Shown here: in pieces, positions 6,261 to 14,724 of the stretch
Layout of the letters: each line of letters opens with the position of its first letter
Position numbering within the stretch: the first letter of the stretch is position 1
NCBI RefSeq assembly: GCF_009827535.1
Contig: NZ_WTYN01000002.1
Location: forward strand, 62,001 to 126,000
Length of the DNA stretch: 64,000 nt
Direction: 5' to 3'
DNA from: Qipengyuania oceanensis
GTDB taxonomy: Bacteria > Pseudomonadota > Alphaproteobacteria > Sphingomonadales > Sphingomonadaceae
Program-made: the position numbers and the translations under genes
The notes under the pieces: generated by a model
The model's database searches: none
Told to the model about the DNA's origin: nothing
The model's input: the letters and a program-made list of their open reading frames with translations, nothing else

Positions 6261-9104
6261 TCAGCGGGCGAGCGGCGAACCTGCGGGCACGACCACGATC
6301 TCTACCGGGCGGCTGTCGACCAGCCACTTGCGCGCGGCAGCGGACACTTGCGGCGCGGTAACGGCGGAGACGGCGCCGGGCCATGCATCGAACCGCTCCA
6401 GTCGCTCCGGCTCGGTCTGCGCGCGGTCGGCGACGGCCATCCAGCTTGCGAGAGACTTCAGGCGGTTGTCGAAGGCTTCGAGCAGCGGGCGACGCGCGCG
6501 GTCGATGAGGTCGGGATCGATGGGTTCCTCGGCCAGCTTCGTTATCGCCTTCTCTATTGCCGCGACCGTCTCGTCGATGTCGCCCATGTCGACTTCGGCG
6601 GTGACGTAGAACAGGCCGTAATCCGGATATTCCGACGAGGAAGAGGCACCGACGCTGGGCGAATAGGTCTTGCCGAGGTTCTCGCGAAGCTCCTCCTGCA
6701 CGACGATTTCCACGGCCCGGTCGAGCATCCTGAGCTGCGCCGCGGTTGTCAGGTCGCTGTCGTCGGTCGTCGGCCACACCAGCTGCACGAGCGCCTGATC
6801 GGGCTCTCCGGAATGGGTAATGACGTGGCGTGTGCGATTGCCGGTGAAACTGCGCACTCGGGCTTCTTCGCGCGGCTGGAACTCTGTCTCGCGGTCGGGC
6901 AGGGCACCCAGAGTGCGGGCGACCAGATCGATCGCGCGCTGTTCGTCGAAGTCGCCGACCAGGGCCAGTTCGATCGCGCCGCTGGCCAGGCGGTCCGAGA
7001 TGACTGCGCGCAGCCGTTCGAAACTGAGAGCTTCGTAGGCCTTGGCGTCCTGCAGCGTGAAGCGCGGATCGAAGTCCGACAGCAGGCCACCCTGCTTGAC
7101 CGACAGCGCCCGGCCAGGCGTGCCGTCGAGATTGGCGAAGAACTCGGCAACGGACTTGGCATAGCGCTGCTCGCCTTCGGGGCGATAGCCGGGATCGGTG
7201 ATCGCCGCCGCCAGCAAATCGAGCTGCAGGTCAAGATCGCGCGGAGTGGTCGTGCCGCCCATCACGAAAGCGTCGGTCGCCGCGCTGAGCGAGAACTGCA
7301 CGGTCCGCCCCGCGAGGATCGTTTCCAGCTCGTCCTGCGAATGCAGGCCGAGCCCGCCGATCGGCAGGGTCGCGACCATGGCCGTCGCCAGCGGATCTTC
7401 GCGGGTATTGAGGAGCGTGCCGCCATCGAGCGAAAGGCGGTAGCGAATACGGTCCTTCTCGATGTCGGTCTTCTTGAGCGTCAGCATCACGCCATTGTCG
7501 AAGCGCAGCAATCGCAGTCCGAAGCGCTCGTCCGTGGTGTCGGACACGACGGCACCGGGAGTGCCGAAATCGCTGTAGCCGAAGTCGACGCTGTCGCGCA
7601 GCACCGGCTTCGCGACCGGCGCCGACCATGCGGCATCGAACGCGGCGCGCAAGCCCTGAGCGCCGCCTTCAGGCGCCTTGCGCCCTTCGAAACGGATCAG
7701 CGGATTGTCGAGTGCTGCGGCATCAGACTTGAGCGCGGCCAGCACCGCCGCGGGGGTGATGTAGGGGGCGAACGCCTCGAGCCGGGCAAGCGAGCTTGCA
7801 GGTGTCGACGGGATCTGCCCCTCCTCCAGCATGGCCAGTGCCGCACCCAGCAGCGCGGCGTTGCTGCGCGTATCCTGCGCCTCCGCCGCATTGATTTGCG
7901 AAGAACGGATCTTCGCGACCTGCTCGGCGACCTCGGCCTCGCCGAACCCGTAGGTCAGTGCCTGGCGCAGCACGGTGACCGCCGTTTCCAGTCCGCCCTG
8001 CCATTCGCCATCGGCGCTGTCGATTACGAGGTTGGTGGACTTGGCAATGTCGAAAAAGTCCCCCGTTCCGTAACCCGCCGACTTGAACGGCGCGTCCTCG
8101 CCGCGGGCGAGTGCCTCGAGCCGCCGATTGACGATCGCGTAACCGATCGTGCGCAGCAGGTTCTGGCGGCGCTCTGCCGCCGTATCCGGCGTCTTGATCG
8201 CTGCGCGCAGGCGCGAGATCGTCACCTGCTCGGACAATGCCTCGTCGAGATAGATGTCGGTCAGGCCGGCGCGTGACGGGTCGATCGGGCCGCCGCCGAA
8301 TTCCTCGGGCAGCGAGCCGGCCTTCCAGGAAGCGAAATGCCGGCGGATGGCCGCCTCGACCGCGTCCGGGTCGAAATCACCGACCACGAGGATCGCCGCA
8401 TTGCCCGGCACGTATTCCCGCTCGTAATAATCGCGGATGTCCTGCGCCGTGCCGCCTTCGATGATTTCCGGCAGCCCGACGGGCAGCCGCTCGCCGTAGC
8501 GCGCATCGGGCGTGAAGAACTCGATCGCGTCCTCGGCATTCTTGAACGCATATGTGCGCCGCACGCGTCGTTCGGACAGGATCACGCCGCGCTCCCGATC
8601 GACCGCTTCCGGGTCGATCGTCAGTTCGCTCGCCGTCTCGCGCATGAGCATCAGCGCCGTATCGAGAAGCGCCGGGTCGTTGCGGGGGAGATCGAGCTTG
8701 TAGAGGGTGGTCTCCAGCCCGGTCGAGGCGTTGTTATCCGCGCCGAAACGCAGGCCTTCGCGCTCGAGCAGCTTGACCATCTCGCCTTCCGGCACCTTGG
8801 CCGATCCGTTGAACGCCATGTGTTCGAGAAAATGGGCGAGGCCGCGCTGGTTGTCACGCTCGGCGAGCGAGCCAGAATCGATCCATAGCCGGACGAGCGC
8901 GGTGCCTTCGGGCCGGTCGTTCTGTGCGATGACGTATCGCAGGCCGTTGTCGAGCGTGCCGAACCGATAGACCGGGTCGACCGGGATGTCGCTTGCCTCG
9001 TAGGCCCACTCTACCGCGTCGCCCGGCTCCTGCGCGGCGACGGCGATCGGCGAAACACCAAGGGCGAGAAGACAGGCGAAGCCCGCCGCGTGAAGAAATC
9101 TCAT
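6261..9104 (-). CDS. Periplasmic M16 family zinc metallopeptidase (two tandem M16 units)
   Basis: 947 residues. A signal peptide (MRFLHAAGFACLLALGV followed by Ala-rich VAAQ) sends it to the periplasm. The inverted zinc motif HFLEH is at residues 91-95 after RGLA. The third ligand Glu is expected about 75 residues later in the RERGVILSERR region. The second half repeats the fold without the HxxEH motif, as in pitrilysin-type enzymes and PqqL-like proteins. The start at 9104 is used because an in-frame ATG six codons earlier precedes the natural signal peptide. It interrupts the purine genes (purC upstream, purS-purQ downstream), all on the same strand. The substrate is unknown; peptide degradation in the periplasm is the family role. 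Confidence 0.92.
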   Translation of the reverse strand: MRFLHAAGFACLLALGVSPIAVAAQEPGDAVEWAYEASDIPVDPVYRFGTLDNGLRYVIAQNDRPEGTALVRLWIDSGSLAERDNQRGLAHFLEHMAFNGSAKVPEGEMVKLLEREGLRFGADNNASTGLETTLYKLDLPRNDPALLDTALMLMRETASELTIDPEAVDRERGVILSERRVRRTYAFKNAEDAIEFFTPDARYGERLPVGLPEIIEGGTAQDIRDYYEREYVPGNAAILVVGDFDPDAVEAAIRRHFASWKAGSLPEEFGGGPIDPSRAGLTDIYLDEALSEQVTISRLRAAIKTPDTAAERRQNLLRTIGYAIVNRRLEALARGEDAPFKSAGYGTGDFFDIAKSTNLVIDSADGEWQGGLETAVTVLRQALTYGFGEAEVAEQVAKIRSSQINAAEAQDTRSNAALLGAALAMLEEGQIPSTPASSLARLEAFAPYITPAAVLAALKSDAAALDNPLIRFEGRKAPEGGAQGLRAAFDAAWSAPVAKPVLRDSVDFGYSDFGTPGAVVSDTTDERFGLRLLRFDNGVMLTLKKTDIEKDRIRYRLSLDGGTLLNTREDPLATAMVATLPIGGLGLHSQDELETILAGRTVQFSLSAATDAFVMGGTTTPRDLDLQLDLLAAAITDPGYRPEGEQRYAKSVAEFFANLDGTPGRALSVKQGGLLSDFDPRFTLQDAKAYEALSFERLRAVISDRLASGAIELALVGDFDEQRAIDLVARTLGALPDRETEFQPREEARVRSFTGNRTRHVITHSGEPDQALVQLVWPTTDDSDLTTAAQLRMLDRAVEIVVQEELRENLGKTYSPSVGASSSSEYPDYGLFYVTAEVDMGDIDETVAAIEKAITKLAEEPIDPDLIDRARRPLLEAFDNRLKSLASWMAVADRAQTEPERLERFDAWPGAVSAVTAPQVSAAARKWLVDSRPVEIVVVPAGSPLAR

Positions 9105-9161
9105 GCGCGCGACCCTCGGCAATATCAGGGATTTGTCAACGTCCGGACCCGGGGTTCGGCG

Positions 9162-9962
9162 TCAGTGCTTGGTCTTGCTTCCGCGCAGCTTGTTGCGCGC
9201 AGTCGACAGGTCGAACACTTCGCCCGGACCGCCATCCTCGTTCTGCAGCAGGCCGAGCCGGCGGGCGACTTCCTGGTATGCCTCCTCTTCGCCGCCGAGA
9301 TCCCTGCGGAAGCGATCCTTGTCGAGCTTCTCGCCGGTGTTCATATCCCACAGGCGGCATCCGTCGGGGGAGATTTCGTCGGCCAGGATGATCCGCGCAT
9401 AGTCGCCATCCCACAGCCGTCCGAATTCAAGCTTGAAATCGACCAGCCGGATATCGATCGCGGCGAACATGCCGCACAGGAAATCGTTGATGCGGATCGC
9501 CATGGCGGCGATATCCTGCATTTCCTCGTTATTGGCCCAGCCGAAGCAGGCGATGTGTTCCTCGGCGACCAGCGGATCGCCCAGGCTGTCATCCTTGTAG
9601 CAATATTCGATCAAAGTGTGCGGAAGCTGCTCGCCTTCGGGCAGGCCGAGCCGCTTGCTGATCGAGCCGGCAGCCACGTTGCGCACGATGACTTCGAGCG
9701 GGACGATCTCGACCTGGCGGACAAGCTGTTCGCGCATGTTCAGCCGGCGGATGAAATGCGTCGGGATGCCGATGTGGCCGAGCCGCGTGAAAATATACTC
9801 GCTGACGCGGTTGTTGATCACGCCCTTGCCGTTGATCGTGCCCTTCTTCTGGGCGTTGAAGGCGGTCGCATCGTCCTTGAAATACTGGATGATCGTACCC
9901 GGCTCGGGGCCCTCGTAGAGAATCTTGGCCTTGCCTTCGTATATCTGGCGGCGACGGGACAT
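9162..9962 (-). CDS. purC: Phosphoribosylaminoimidazole-succinocarboxamide synthase (SAICAR synthetase)
   Basis: Condenses CAIR with aspartate using ATP in purine synthesis. The 266 residues begin [20 protein letters not shown], the glycine-lysine ATP loop found in all bacterial PurC. Further conserved stretches are DDATAFN, RNVAAGS, the [10 protein letters not shown] motif and [15 protein letters not shown], which form the active site. A Lys-rich tail ends the protein. Fifty-seven bases separate it from the M16 protease gene, with purS-purQ further on, so it may head a purine transcription unit. Confidence 0.97.
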   Translation of the reverse strand: MSRRRQIYEGKAKILYEGPEPGTIIQYFKDDATAFNAQKKGTINGKGVINNRVSEYIFTRLGHIGIPTHFIRRLNMREQLVRQVEIVPLEVIVRNVAAGSISKRLGLPEGEQLPHTLIEYCYKDDSLGDPLVAEEHIACFGWANNEEMQDIAAMAIRINDFLCGMFAAIDIRLVDFKLEFGRLWDGDYARIILADEISPDGCRLWDMNTGEKLDKDRFRRDLGGEEEAYQEVARRLGLLQNEDGGPGEVFDLSTARNKLRGSKTKH

Positions 9963-10060
9963 GCGGTTTTCCTTGGGTCAGTATCGGCGGTTCGGCCATT
10001 GCGTCACGGCCGGGCCGGGAGATTCCGCCCGCCCTTACAGCAGCGGGCCTGCGGGCGCAA

Positions 10061-11374
10061 TCAATGCACCGTTTCGCTCTTGCCAGCGACGGGGCTGACG
10101 CATTCCACGTCCTTTTCCTGCAAGCTCTCGATCAGCTTGCCGAGGGTCGAACGCTGGACGAGCACGCTGAACAGCACCGCGCCGAAAGTGGCGGCAAGGA
10201 TCATGTCGCGTGTCTCGCCCGGCGGGAGCGAGAGCGCGAGCGCGACCGAGATTCCGCCGCGCAGGCCACCCCACCACAGCACGCGGCTGGCGCCCGCTTC
10301 CTGAAGGCGGGCAGCAGGAATGGTTTTGGTGCTGACGCCGATCGCAATGGCTCGGGCCAGGAGGGTGATCGGGATGGCAGCGAGCGCGAACAGGGTCTCG
10401 TCCACGCCCGGGACGAGCGCGATCATCTCGAGCCCGATGAGCAGGAAGAGAACCGAGTTCAGCACCTCGTCCACCAGTTCCCAGAACTTGATGACGTAGT
10501 CGCGGGTGACGTCGCTCATCGCATAGGTAACCCCGTGGTTGCCGATCAGCAGCCCGGCGACCGCCATCGCCAGCGGGCCGGAGATGTGCAGCTCCGAACA
10601 CAGGGCATAGCCGCCCATCACAACCGCCAGCGTGATCAGCACCTCGAGCGTGTATTCGTCCATGCTCGCAAGGGCGCGATAGCCGAGCCAGCCGATCACG
10701 AGGCCGACCGCGATGCCGCCGCCAGCTTCCAGCGCGAACAGCCGCGCGCCCTCCGACAGGGAGAAGTCCGCGCCGGTGACCGCGGCTCCCAGCAGGATGG
10801 TGAAGACGACGATGCCAACGCCGTCGTTGAACAGGCTCTCGCCTGCCACCGCGCTCTGCAGCGACAGCGGGACGTTCTCTTCCTTGAGCACACCGAGCAC
10901 CGAAACCGGATCGGTCGGGGCGATCAGCGCGCCGAAGACGAAATACCAGATGGGTGCAATGCTGGCGCCGAGCAGCGAACCCACGCCCCATGCCATCAGC
11001 CCGACCAGCACCGTCGACACGATCACCCCGATGGTCGAGAGCAGCAGGACCGGCAGCCAGCTCGCCTTCAGCCGCTCCAGATCGACATGCAGCGCTCCTG
11101 CAAACAGGAGGAAACTGAGCATCCCCTGCAGGAGGGTCTCGGTGAAGTTCATCTGCTCGAGCAGGCTGGCGACCTCGTTGTCCAGAGTGACGCCCGGGAC
11201 GAGGAAGTTCGCGACCATCAGTCCGATCGCCGCGAGCGCGCCCATCACCGTCAGTCCGATGACATGCGGCAGCTTGATGAAATGATGGTTGATGTAGCCG
11301 AGCAGGGCGGCCGCCACGACAAGGATCGCGGCAAGGTCGAAGGGATCGGGACCGGTGGAGATGGTTTCATGCAT
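10061..11374 (-). CDS. CPA1-type monovalent cation/proton antiporter (NhaP-like)
   Basis: 437 residues with about twelve hydrophobic helices. The central region holds IAPTDPVSVLGVL followed by GESLFNDGVGIVVF: the Glu-Ser-x-x-Asn-Asp of CPA1 exchangers, where the Asn-Asp pair implies electroneutral exchange of Na+ or K+ for H+. The loop RGGISVALALSLPP near the C-terminus is also conserved in this family. The ATG at 11374 is preferred over the longer frame to 11461 because it begins just before the first membrane segment and leaves a 64-bp divergent intergenic space to the kinase-like gene. Likely role: pH and salt homeostasis, fitting a marine sphingomonad. Confidence 0.9.
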   Translation of the reverse strand: MHETISTGPDPFDLAAILVVAAALLGYINHHFIKLPHVIGLTVMGALAAIGLMVANFLVPGVTLDNEVASLLEQMNFTETLLQGMLSFLLFAGALHVDLERLKASWLPVLLLSTIGVIVSTVLVGLMAWGVGSLLGASIAPIWYFVFGALIAPTDPVSVLGVLKEENVPLSLQSAVAGESLFNDGVGIVVFTILLGAAVTGADFSLSEGARLFALEAGGGIAVGLVIGWLGYRALASMDEYTLEVLITLAVVMGGYALCSELHISGPLAMAVAGLLIGNHGVTYAMSDVTRDYVIKFWELVDEVLNSVLFLLIGLEMIALVPGVDETLFALAAIPITLLARAIAIGVSTKTIPAARLQEAGASRVLWWGGLRGGISVALALSLPPGETRDMILAATFGAVLFSVLVQRSTLGKLIESLQEKDVECVSPVAGKSETVH

Positions 11375-11438
11375 GGCGCGTGCGATAGCGACCGCCGCCG
11401 ACTTGGCAAAGGTCCATCGCTCCGCCAGACCGACACTC

Positions 11439-12347
11439 GTGAGCAATTCGGCCGATCCCACCTACTACTACAGACACTCCGGATTGCTGGTGCGGTCGGC
11501 CATCAAATTGCCGGAATGGGAAGCCTTTGCACAAGCGGATCCCGCTCAGGATCCCGATATCGTGATCGCTTTTGGCGACGCGCTCGCGCGGACGCCCGAA
11601 CAACTGCCGTCGGGCGACCGGAAGGGCATCCATTTCTCGGTCGCCGACGTGGGGCGGTGGTCGATCGCTCGAGGCGAGAGCATTGTGATCGAACCGATCG
11701 TCGGGGCGCCCGAAGCGGAGTTGCGGCTGTTCACCCTCGGGAGCGCATGGGGCGCGGCCGGCTACCAGCGCGGGCTGGCGATGCTTCACGGAAGCTCGGT
11801 GCGCACCGGGGGAAAGACGTTGCTGTTCTGCGGCGCGCAGGAAGCGGGCAAGTCGACGATCGCGGCGGCGCTGGTCGAGCGCGACGGCCTGCTGGTGGCG
11901 GACGATCTCTCGCGCGTCGACCCGCCCGCTGCCGATGGCGGATCGGCGCACATATGGCCTTCCTCGAGCCGCATGAAACTCTGGGACGAGGCGATCGATC
12001 ACCTCGGATGGCGCGGGCGCGTAGTCCAGCGCGACCATTTCCGGACACAGAAGTATCATCTCGCCATGGACGCACCGGTTGCCGAAGAACCCCTGCCGCT
12101 CGATGCCATCGTCCTGCTCGGGTGGGGCGAAGGCCGTAACCTTGATCGGCTGGCTGGCGGTGAAGCGGTGCGCGAAGTCCTTCAGGCGAGTTGCTATCGA
12201 CCGGAAATGCTCGACTTGATGGGTCGGACCGCCGAGCAGGCGACGATGGTATCCCGGATCGTCGCCGCGACACCCGTTTACCGGCTGGTGCGCCCGCGCG
12301 ACTTCGCACGGCTCGACGAAGTCTGCCGGTTGATCGAAGGTCTGTAA
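11439..12347 (+). CDS. HPr kinase/phosphorylase-related P-loop protein
   Basis: About 302 residues. The Walker A loop CGAQEAGKST is near residue 130, followed by LLVADDLSRVD, matching the ATP-binding core of HprK-type kinases. The N-terminal ~100 residues resemble the variable domain of HprK-like proteins often found in Alphaproteobacteria. The typical C-terminal HPr-binding signature of true HprK is not evident, and no HPr or other phosphotransferase gene is nearby, so the substrate is unknown. GTG at 11439 is chosen; longer in-frame starts would overlap the antiporter gene. A tRNA gene follows on the opposite strand. Confidence 0.7.
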   Translation: MSNSADPTYYYRHSGLLVRSAIKLPEWEAFAQADPAQDPDIVIAFGDALARTPEQLPSGDRKGIHFSVADVGRWSIARGESIVIEPIVGAPEAELRLFTLGSAWGAAGYQRGLAMLHGSSVRTGGKTLLFCGAQEAGKSTIAAALVERDGLLVADDLSRVDPPAADGGSAHIWPSSSRMKLWDEAIDHLGWRGRVVQRDHFRTQKYHLAMDAPVAEEPLPLDAIVLLGWGEGRNLDRLAGGEAVREVLQASCYRPEMLDLMGRTAEQATMVSRIVAATPVYRLVRPRDFARLDEVCRLIEGL

Positions 12348-12357
12348 GAAGGGAAAG

Positions 12358-12433
12358 TGGTGCCTCGGGGCGGATTCGAACCACCGACACCGCGATTTTC
12401 AGTCGCGTGCTCTACCAACTGAGCTACCGAGGC
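12358..12433 (-). tRNA. tRNA-Phe (anticodon GAA)
   Basis: Read on the minus strand, a 76-nt cloverleaf begins GCCTCGG and ends CCGAGGC-A-CCA, with the CCA encoded. The D arm has AGCTCAGTTGGTAGAGC. The anticodon stem CGCGA/TCGCG frames the loop CTGAAAA with anticodon GAA. The T arm has GGTTCGAATCC. The acceptor stem pairs over all seven positions. It is convergent with the kinase-like gene, 10 bp away. Confidence 0.96.
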
Positions 12434-12522
12434 TTGCACCTTCGCGCGGCGTTCGATGTCGATCGCCATGCGGTTGGAGCGCCGCCCTATGGCGAAGCCC
12501 CGCGCGCTTGGCAAGGGCTGAA

Positions 12523-12720
12523 TCAGTCGCGCTCGAGGGGATCGCCGCGTGCGACTTCCTGCTCGATCTCGTCCGGCAGCGCCGGGCGGCCGGGCACGGC
12601 ATAGCCATCGCCGAACCATTGCGCGAGGTCGCGGTCGCGGCAGCGCTGCGAGCAGAACGGTGTGTGTTCGGCCGAGCGCGGCTTCTTGCAGATCGGGCAG
12701 GGGCGGGCAGTGTTGGTCAT
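12523..12720 (-). CDS. yacG: DNA gyrase inhibitor / zinc-binding protein YacG
   Basis: A 65-residue zinc-ribbon protein. The four zinc ligands are visible as CPIC near residue 8 and C-x3-C in FCSQRCRDRDL, followed by AQWFGDGYAVPG, the standard YacG signature. YacG binds GyrB and blocks its DNA binding in E. coli; that role here follows from family membership. Its ATG overlaps the stop of the RNase E/G gene as ATGA, so it is the last gene of the infA-maf-RNaseE/G-yacG unit. The gap 12434-12522 between it and the tRNA shows nothing else. Confidence 0.93.
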   Translation of the reverse strand: MTNTARPCPICKKPRSAEHTPFCSQRCRDRDLAQWFGDGYAVPGRPALPDEIEQEVARGDPLERD

Positions 12721-13664
12721 CGCTCGACCATCTGGGCATGCTCCGCGCCGATCGCAATAGCCGGATCGGCCTCGACGCGGATGTCGCGCCCGGTCCGGCG
12801 GGCCAGCTCGTGGAGCCATTCGGGCTTCAGCTTCGTCTTGACCGCGGGATGCACGGTCAGCTGGATCGCACCCGCGCCATCCAGCAACTCCGCCTTGCGC
12901 AAGACCATCCGCGCAGCCGCGCCGATGCGCGCGTTCGCCATCCGGTGCAGCAACGAGGGGCCTTCGAGCCGCGCGACGATCTGGACGAGGCCGAAGCCGT
13001 TCATCGCCGTTCGCTCGTGCGGCCAGCCCGCGAGACCGTCTTCGAGGGCGGCGTCAACCGCCTTGCGCCCGGCCTTGTCGGGAATGGTCGGGAAGTCGAT
13101 CGCGATCGACCCGCCGAGATCGAACCAGCGCAAGGCCCGGACGATCGCCGGAATTGCCGCCAGCGCCAGCTCACGCGGCGGCAAGTCGCCGTCGATATCG
13201 ACCACGCACATGGCCGGGGTCACGTCGAACAGCAGCGATCCGCCGGAAAATGCGATCGAACCGCCCCACGCCGCGTCCCATATCTCTTCCCACAAACCGG
13301 CCGGGAAGCGATGTACGACGTCGTATGGCGGCGCGCCGTCTTGCGCCTTGGCGGCGTCGGCGATCCGCGCCTGGGCCAGTTTCAGCCGTCCGCGTTCGGC
13401 GACCGCTGCGCGGGTTATCTCGACCGCAACCGTTGCGCCTTCGCTGGCCGATGGTGGCAGTCGATCAACGAGAATTTCCAACCCGCTCTCGGTTGTCGCC
13501 ACGCCCCTGCTCGACCCCTTGCGGCGCGAAGTCAGTCGCGCTTCGACGAGTTCTCCTGCCCGCAAGTCACCCGGCCAGAAAAGCCGTGCGGCGATCGGCT
13601 GCTCGTTATGGACAAGCAGCCAGCGTTCCTCGCCGATGCCGTGTTCGACCAGCCAGTCAGCCAA
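12717..13664 (-). CDS. Ribonuclease E/G family protein, short form
   Basis: 315 residues, far shorter than RNase E or RNase G, and lacking a clear S1 domain at the N-terminus. The family fold is supported by the CVVDIDGDLPPRELALAAI segment followed by LGGSIAIDFPTI, corresponding to the catalytic DNase I-like core where aspartates bind Mg (compare V-D-V-N and I-D-F). Position between maf and yacG is the common alphaproteobacterial arrangement. It overlaps maf by 8 bp and yacG by 4 bp. Role is probably RNA processing, but the missing S1 region makes the substrate uncertain. Confidence 0.8.
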   Translation of the reverse strand: MADWLVEHGIGEERWLLVHNEQPIAARLFWPGDLRAGELVEARLTSRRKGSSRGVATTESGLEILVDRLPPSASEGATVAVEITRAAVAERGRLKLAQARIADAAKAQDGAPPYDVVHRFPAGLWEEIWDAAWGGSIAFSGGSLLFDVTPAMCVVDIDGDLPPRELALAAIPAIVRALRWFDLGGSIAIDFPTIPDKAGRKAVDAALEDGLAGWPHERTAMNGFGLVQIVARLEGPSLLHRMANARIGAAARMVLRKAELLDGAGAIQLTVHPAVKTKLKPEWLHELARRTGRDIRVEADPAIAIGAEHAQMVER

Positions 13665-14235
13665 GCGGATAGGCCGCCGATTTCAGGAGAATGCGCGTTT
13701 CGTAGAGCGGCAGGCCCACGACGCCCGTGTAGCTGCCCGAAACGAAGTCGATCAGGGCACCCGCGCGGCCCTGGATCGCATAGCCGCCCGCCTTGCCGAT
13801 GCCTTCGCCGCTCGCGACATAGGCGTCGATCTCCTCGCCGGACAACCGCTTGAAGCGCACGATGCTCTCCGACAGTTTCTCGCGGACTTTGCCATCGCCG
13901 TCGACCACCGCGACGCCCGAGCACACCCTGTGCCGCCGCCCGGACAGCAGGGCCAGGAAGCGCCGGACGTCGTCGCCGTCGGCCGCCTGGTTCAGGATGC
14001 GGCGACCGAGCGCGACCGTAGTGTCGCCGGCCAGCACGATCTCGCCGGTGCCGCGCGGCACGGCGAGCGCCTTTTCGCGGGCTAAGCGAGCCGCGTATAC
14101 CCGCGGCAATTCGCCATCATGCGGGGTTTCGTCGATGTCGGGAGACTGCACACGTGCCGGTTCGACGCCGATCTGCGCGAGCAATTCGCGCCGACGCGGG
14201 CTGGACGATGCAAGGACGAGGGTCGGTGTCGCCAC
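13657..14235 (-). CDS. maf: Maf-family nucleoside triphosphate pyrophosphatase
   Basis: 192 residues starting MATPTLVLASSSPRRRELL, the invariant Maf signature (SSSPRR), followed by DIDETP, the AGDTTV metal/phosphate motif and the GKAGGYAIQGRAG stretch near residue 150. Maf proteins hydrolyse modified or canonical NTPs to monophosphates to clean the nucleotide pool. It lies between infA (6 bp upstream) and the RNase E/G gene (8 bp overlap), so it is probably translated from the infA transcript. Confidence 0.95.
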   Translation of the reverse strand: MATPTLVLASSSPRRRELLAQIGVEPARVQSPDIDETPHDGELPRVYAARLAREKALAVPRGTGEIVLAGDTTVALGRRILNQAADGDDVRRFLALLSGRRHRVCSGVAVVDGDGKVREKLSESIVRFKRLSGEEIDAYVASGEGIGKAGGYAIQGRAGALIDFVSGSYTGVVGLPLYETRILLKSAAYPLG

Positions 14236-14241
14236 CGCGAA

Positions 14242-14511
14242 TTAGCTGGGGCCGGGGCCCTGGGACGCATTCTGGCCCGGGCCGCCGCGACCGGGCATGA
14301 AGCGATAGGTGATGCGCGCCTTGGTCAGATCGTAAGGCGTCAGTTCGCACAGCACCTCGTCGCCGACCAGCACGCGGATGCGGTTCTTGCGCATCTTGCC
14401 GGCAGTATGGCCCAGCACTTCGTGACCGTTTTCGAGCTCCACCCGGAACATCGCGTTGGGCAGCAGTTCCACCACCTTGCCGCGCATTTCGAGGAGTTCT
14501 TCTTTGGCCAT
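14242..14511 (-). CDS. infA: Translation initiation factor IF-1
   Basis: An OB-fold protein binding the 30S A-site. [18 protein letters not shown], the [19 protein letters not shown] core and [11 protein letters not shown] are almost invariant across bacteria. At 89 residues it is longer than the usual ~72 because of a Gly/Gln/Pro-rich tail ([16 protein letters not shown]). The ATG at 14511 is the universal start; upstream codons in the same frame are not homologous. It heads the infA-maf-RNaseE/G-yacG unit. Confidence 0.97.
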   Translation of the reverse strand: MAKEELLEMRGKVVELLPNAMFRVELENGHEVLGHTAGKMRKNRIRVLVGDEVLCELTPYDLTKARITYRFMPGRGGPGQNASQGPGPS

Positions 14512-14724
14512 GCAGTATCTGTTCCGTTTTCGATCGTTGGTCGTTGGGCGCGGCATATAGGGTCGGGCGAGGGAAAAGGAAAGCCTCGCCTTGGTTGCCG
14601 AAAGCGCGGCGGATTTGTCACGCCATAGCCGCGATGACTGATACGCCCGGAACACGATCTGTGACAGGCCGTTACACGAAACCGCATTGCTGCCGTTCAT
14701 CCCGAGACACTATCAGCGCGACCT
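14512..14724. other. Divergent intergenic region between infA and the TonB-dependent receptor
   Basis: 213 bp that must hold the infA promoter on one strand and the receptor promoter on the other. I see no convincing -35/-10 pair, operator or RNA structure. Confidence 0.5.

Noticed and set aside
6222-8276. 684-codon frame antisense to the M16 protease
   Set aside because: Shadow of the protease in a GC-rich genome; no plausible domain.
10064-12139. 691-codon frame antisense to the antiporter and crossing into the kinase-like gene
   Set aside because: Spans two well-supported genes and reads as an Arg/Glu/Gln/His-rich shadow.
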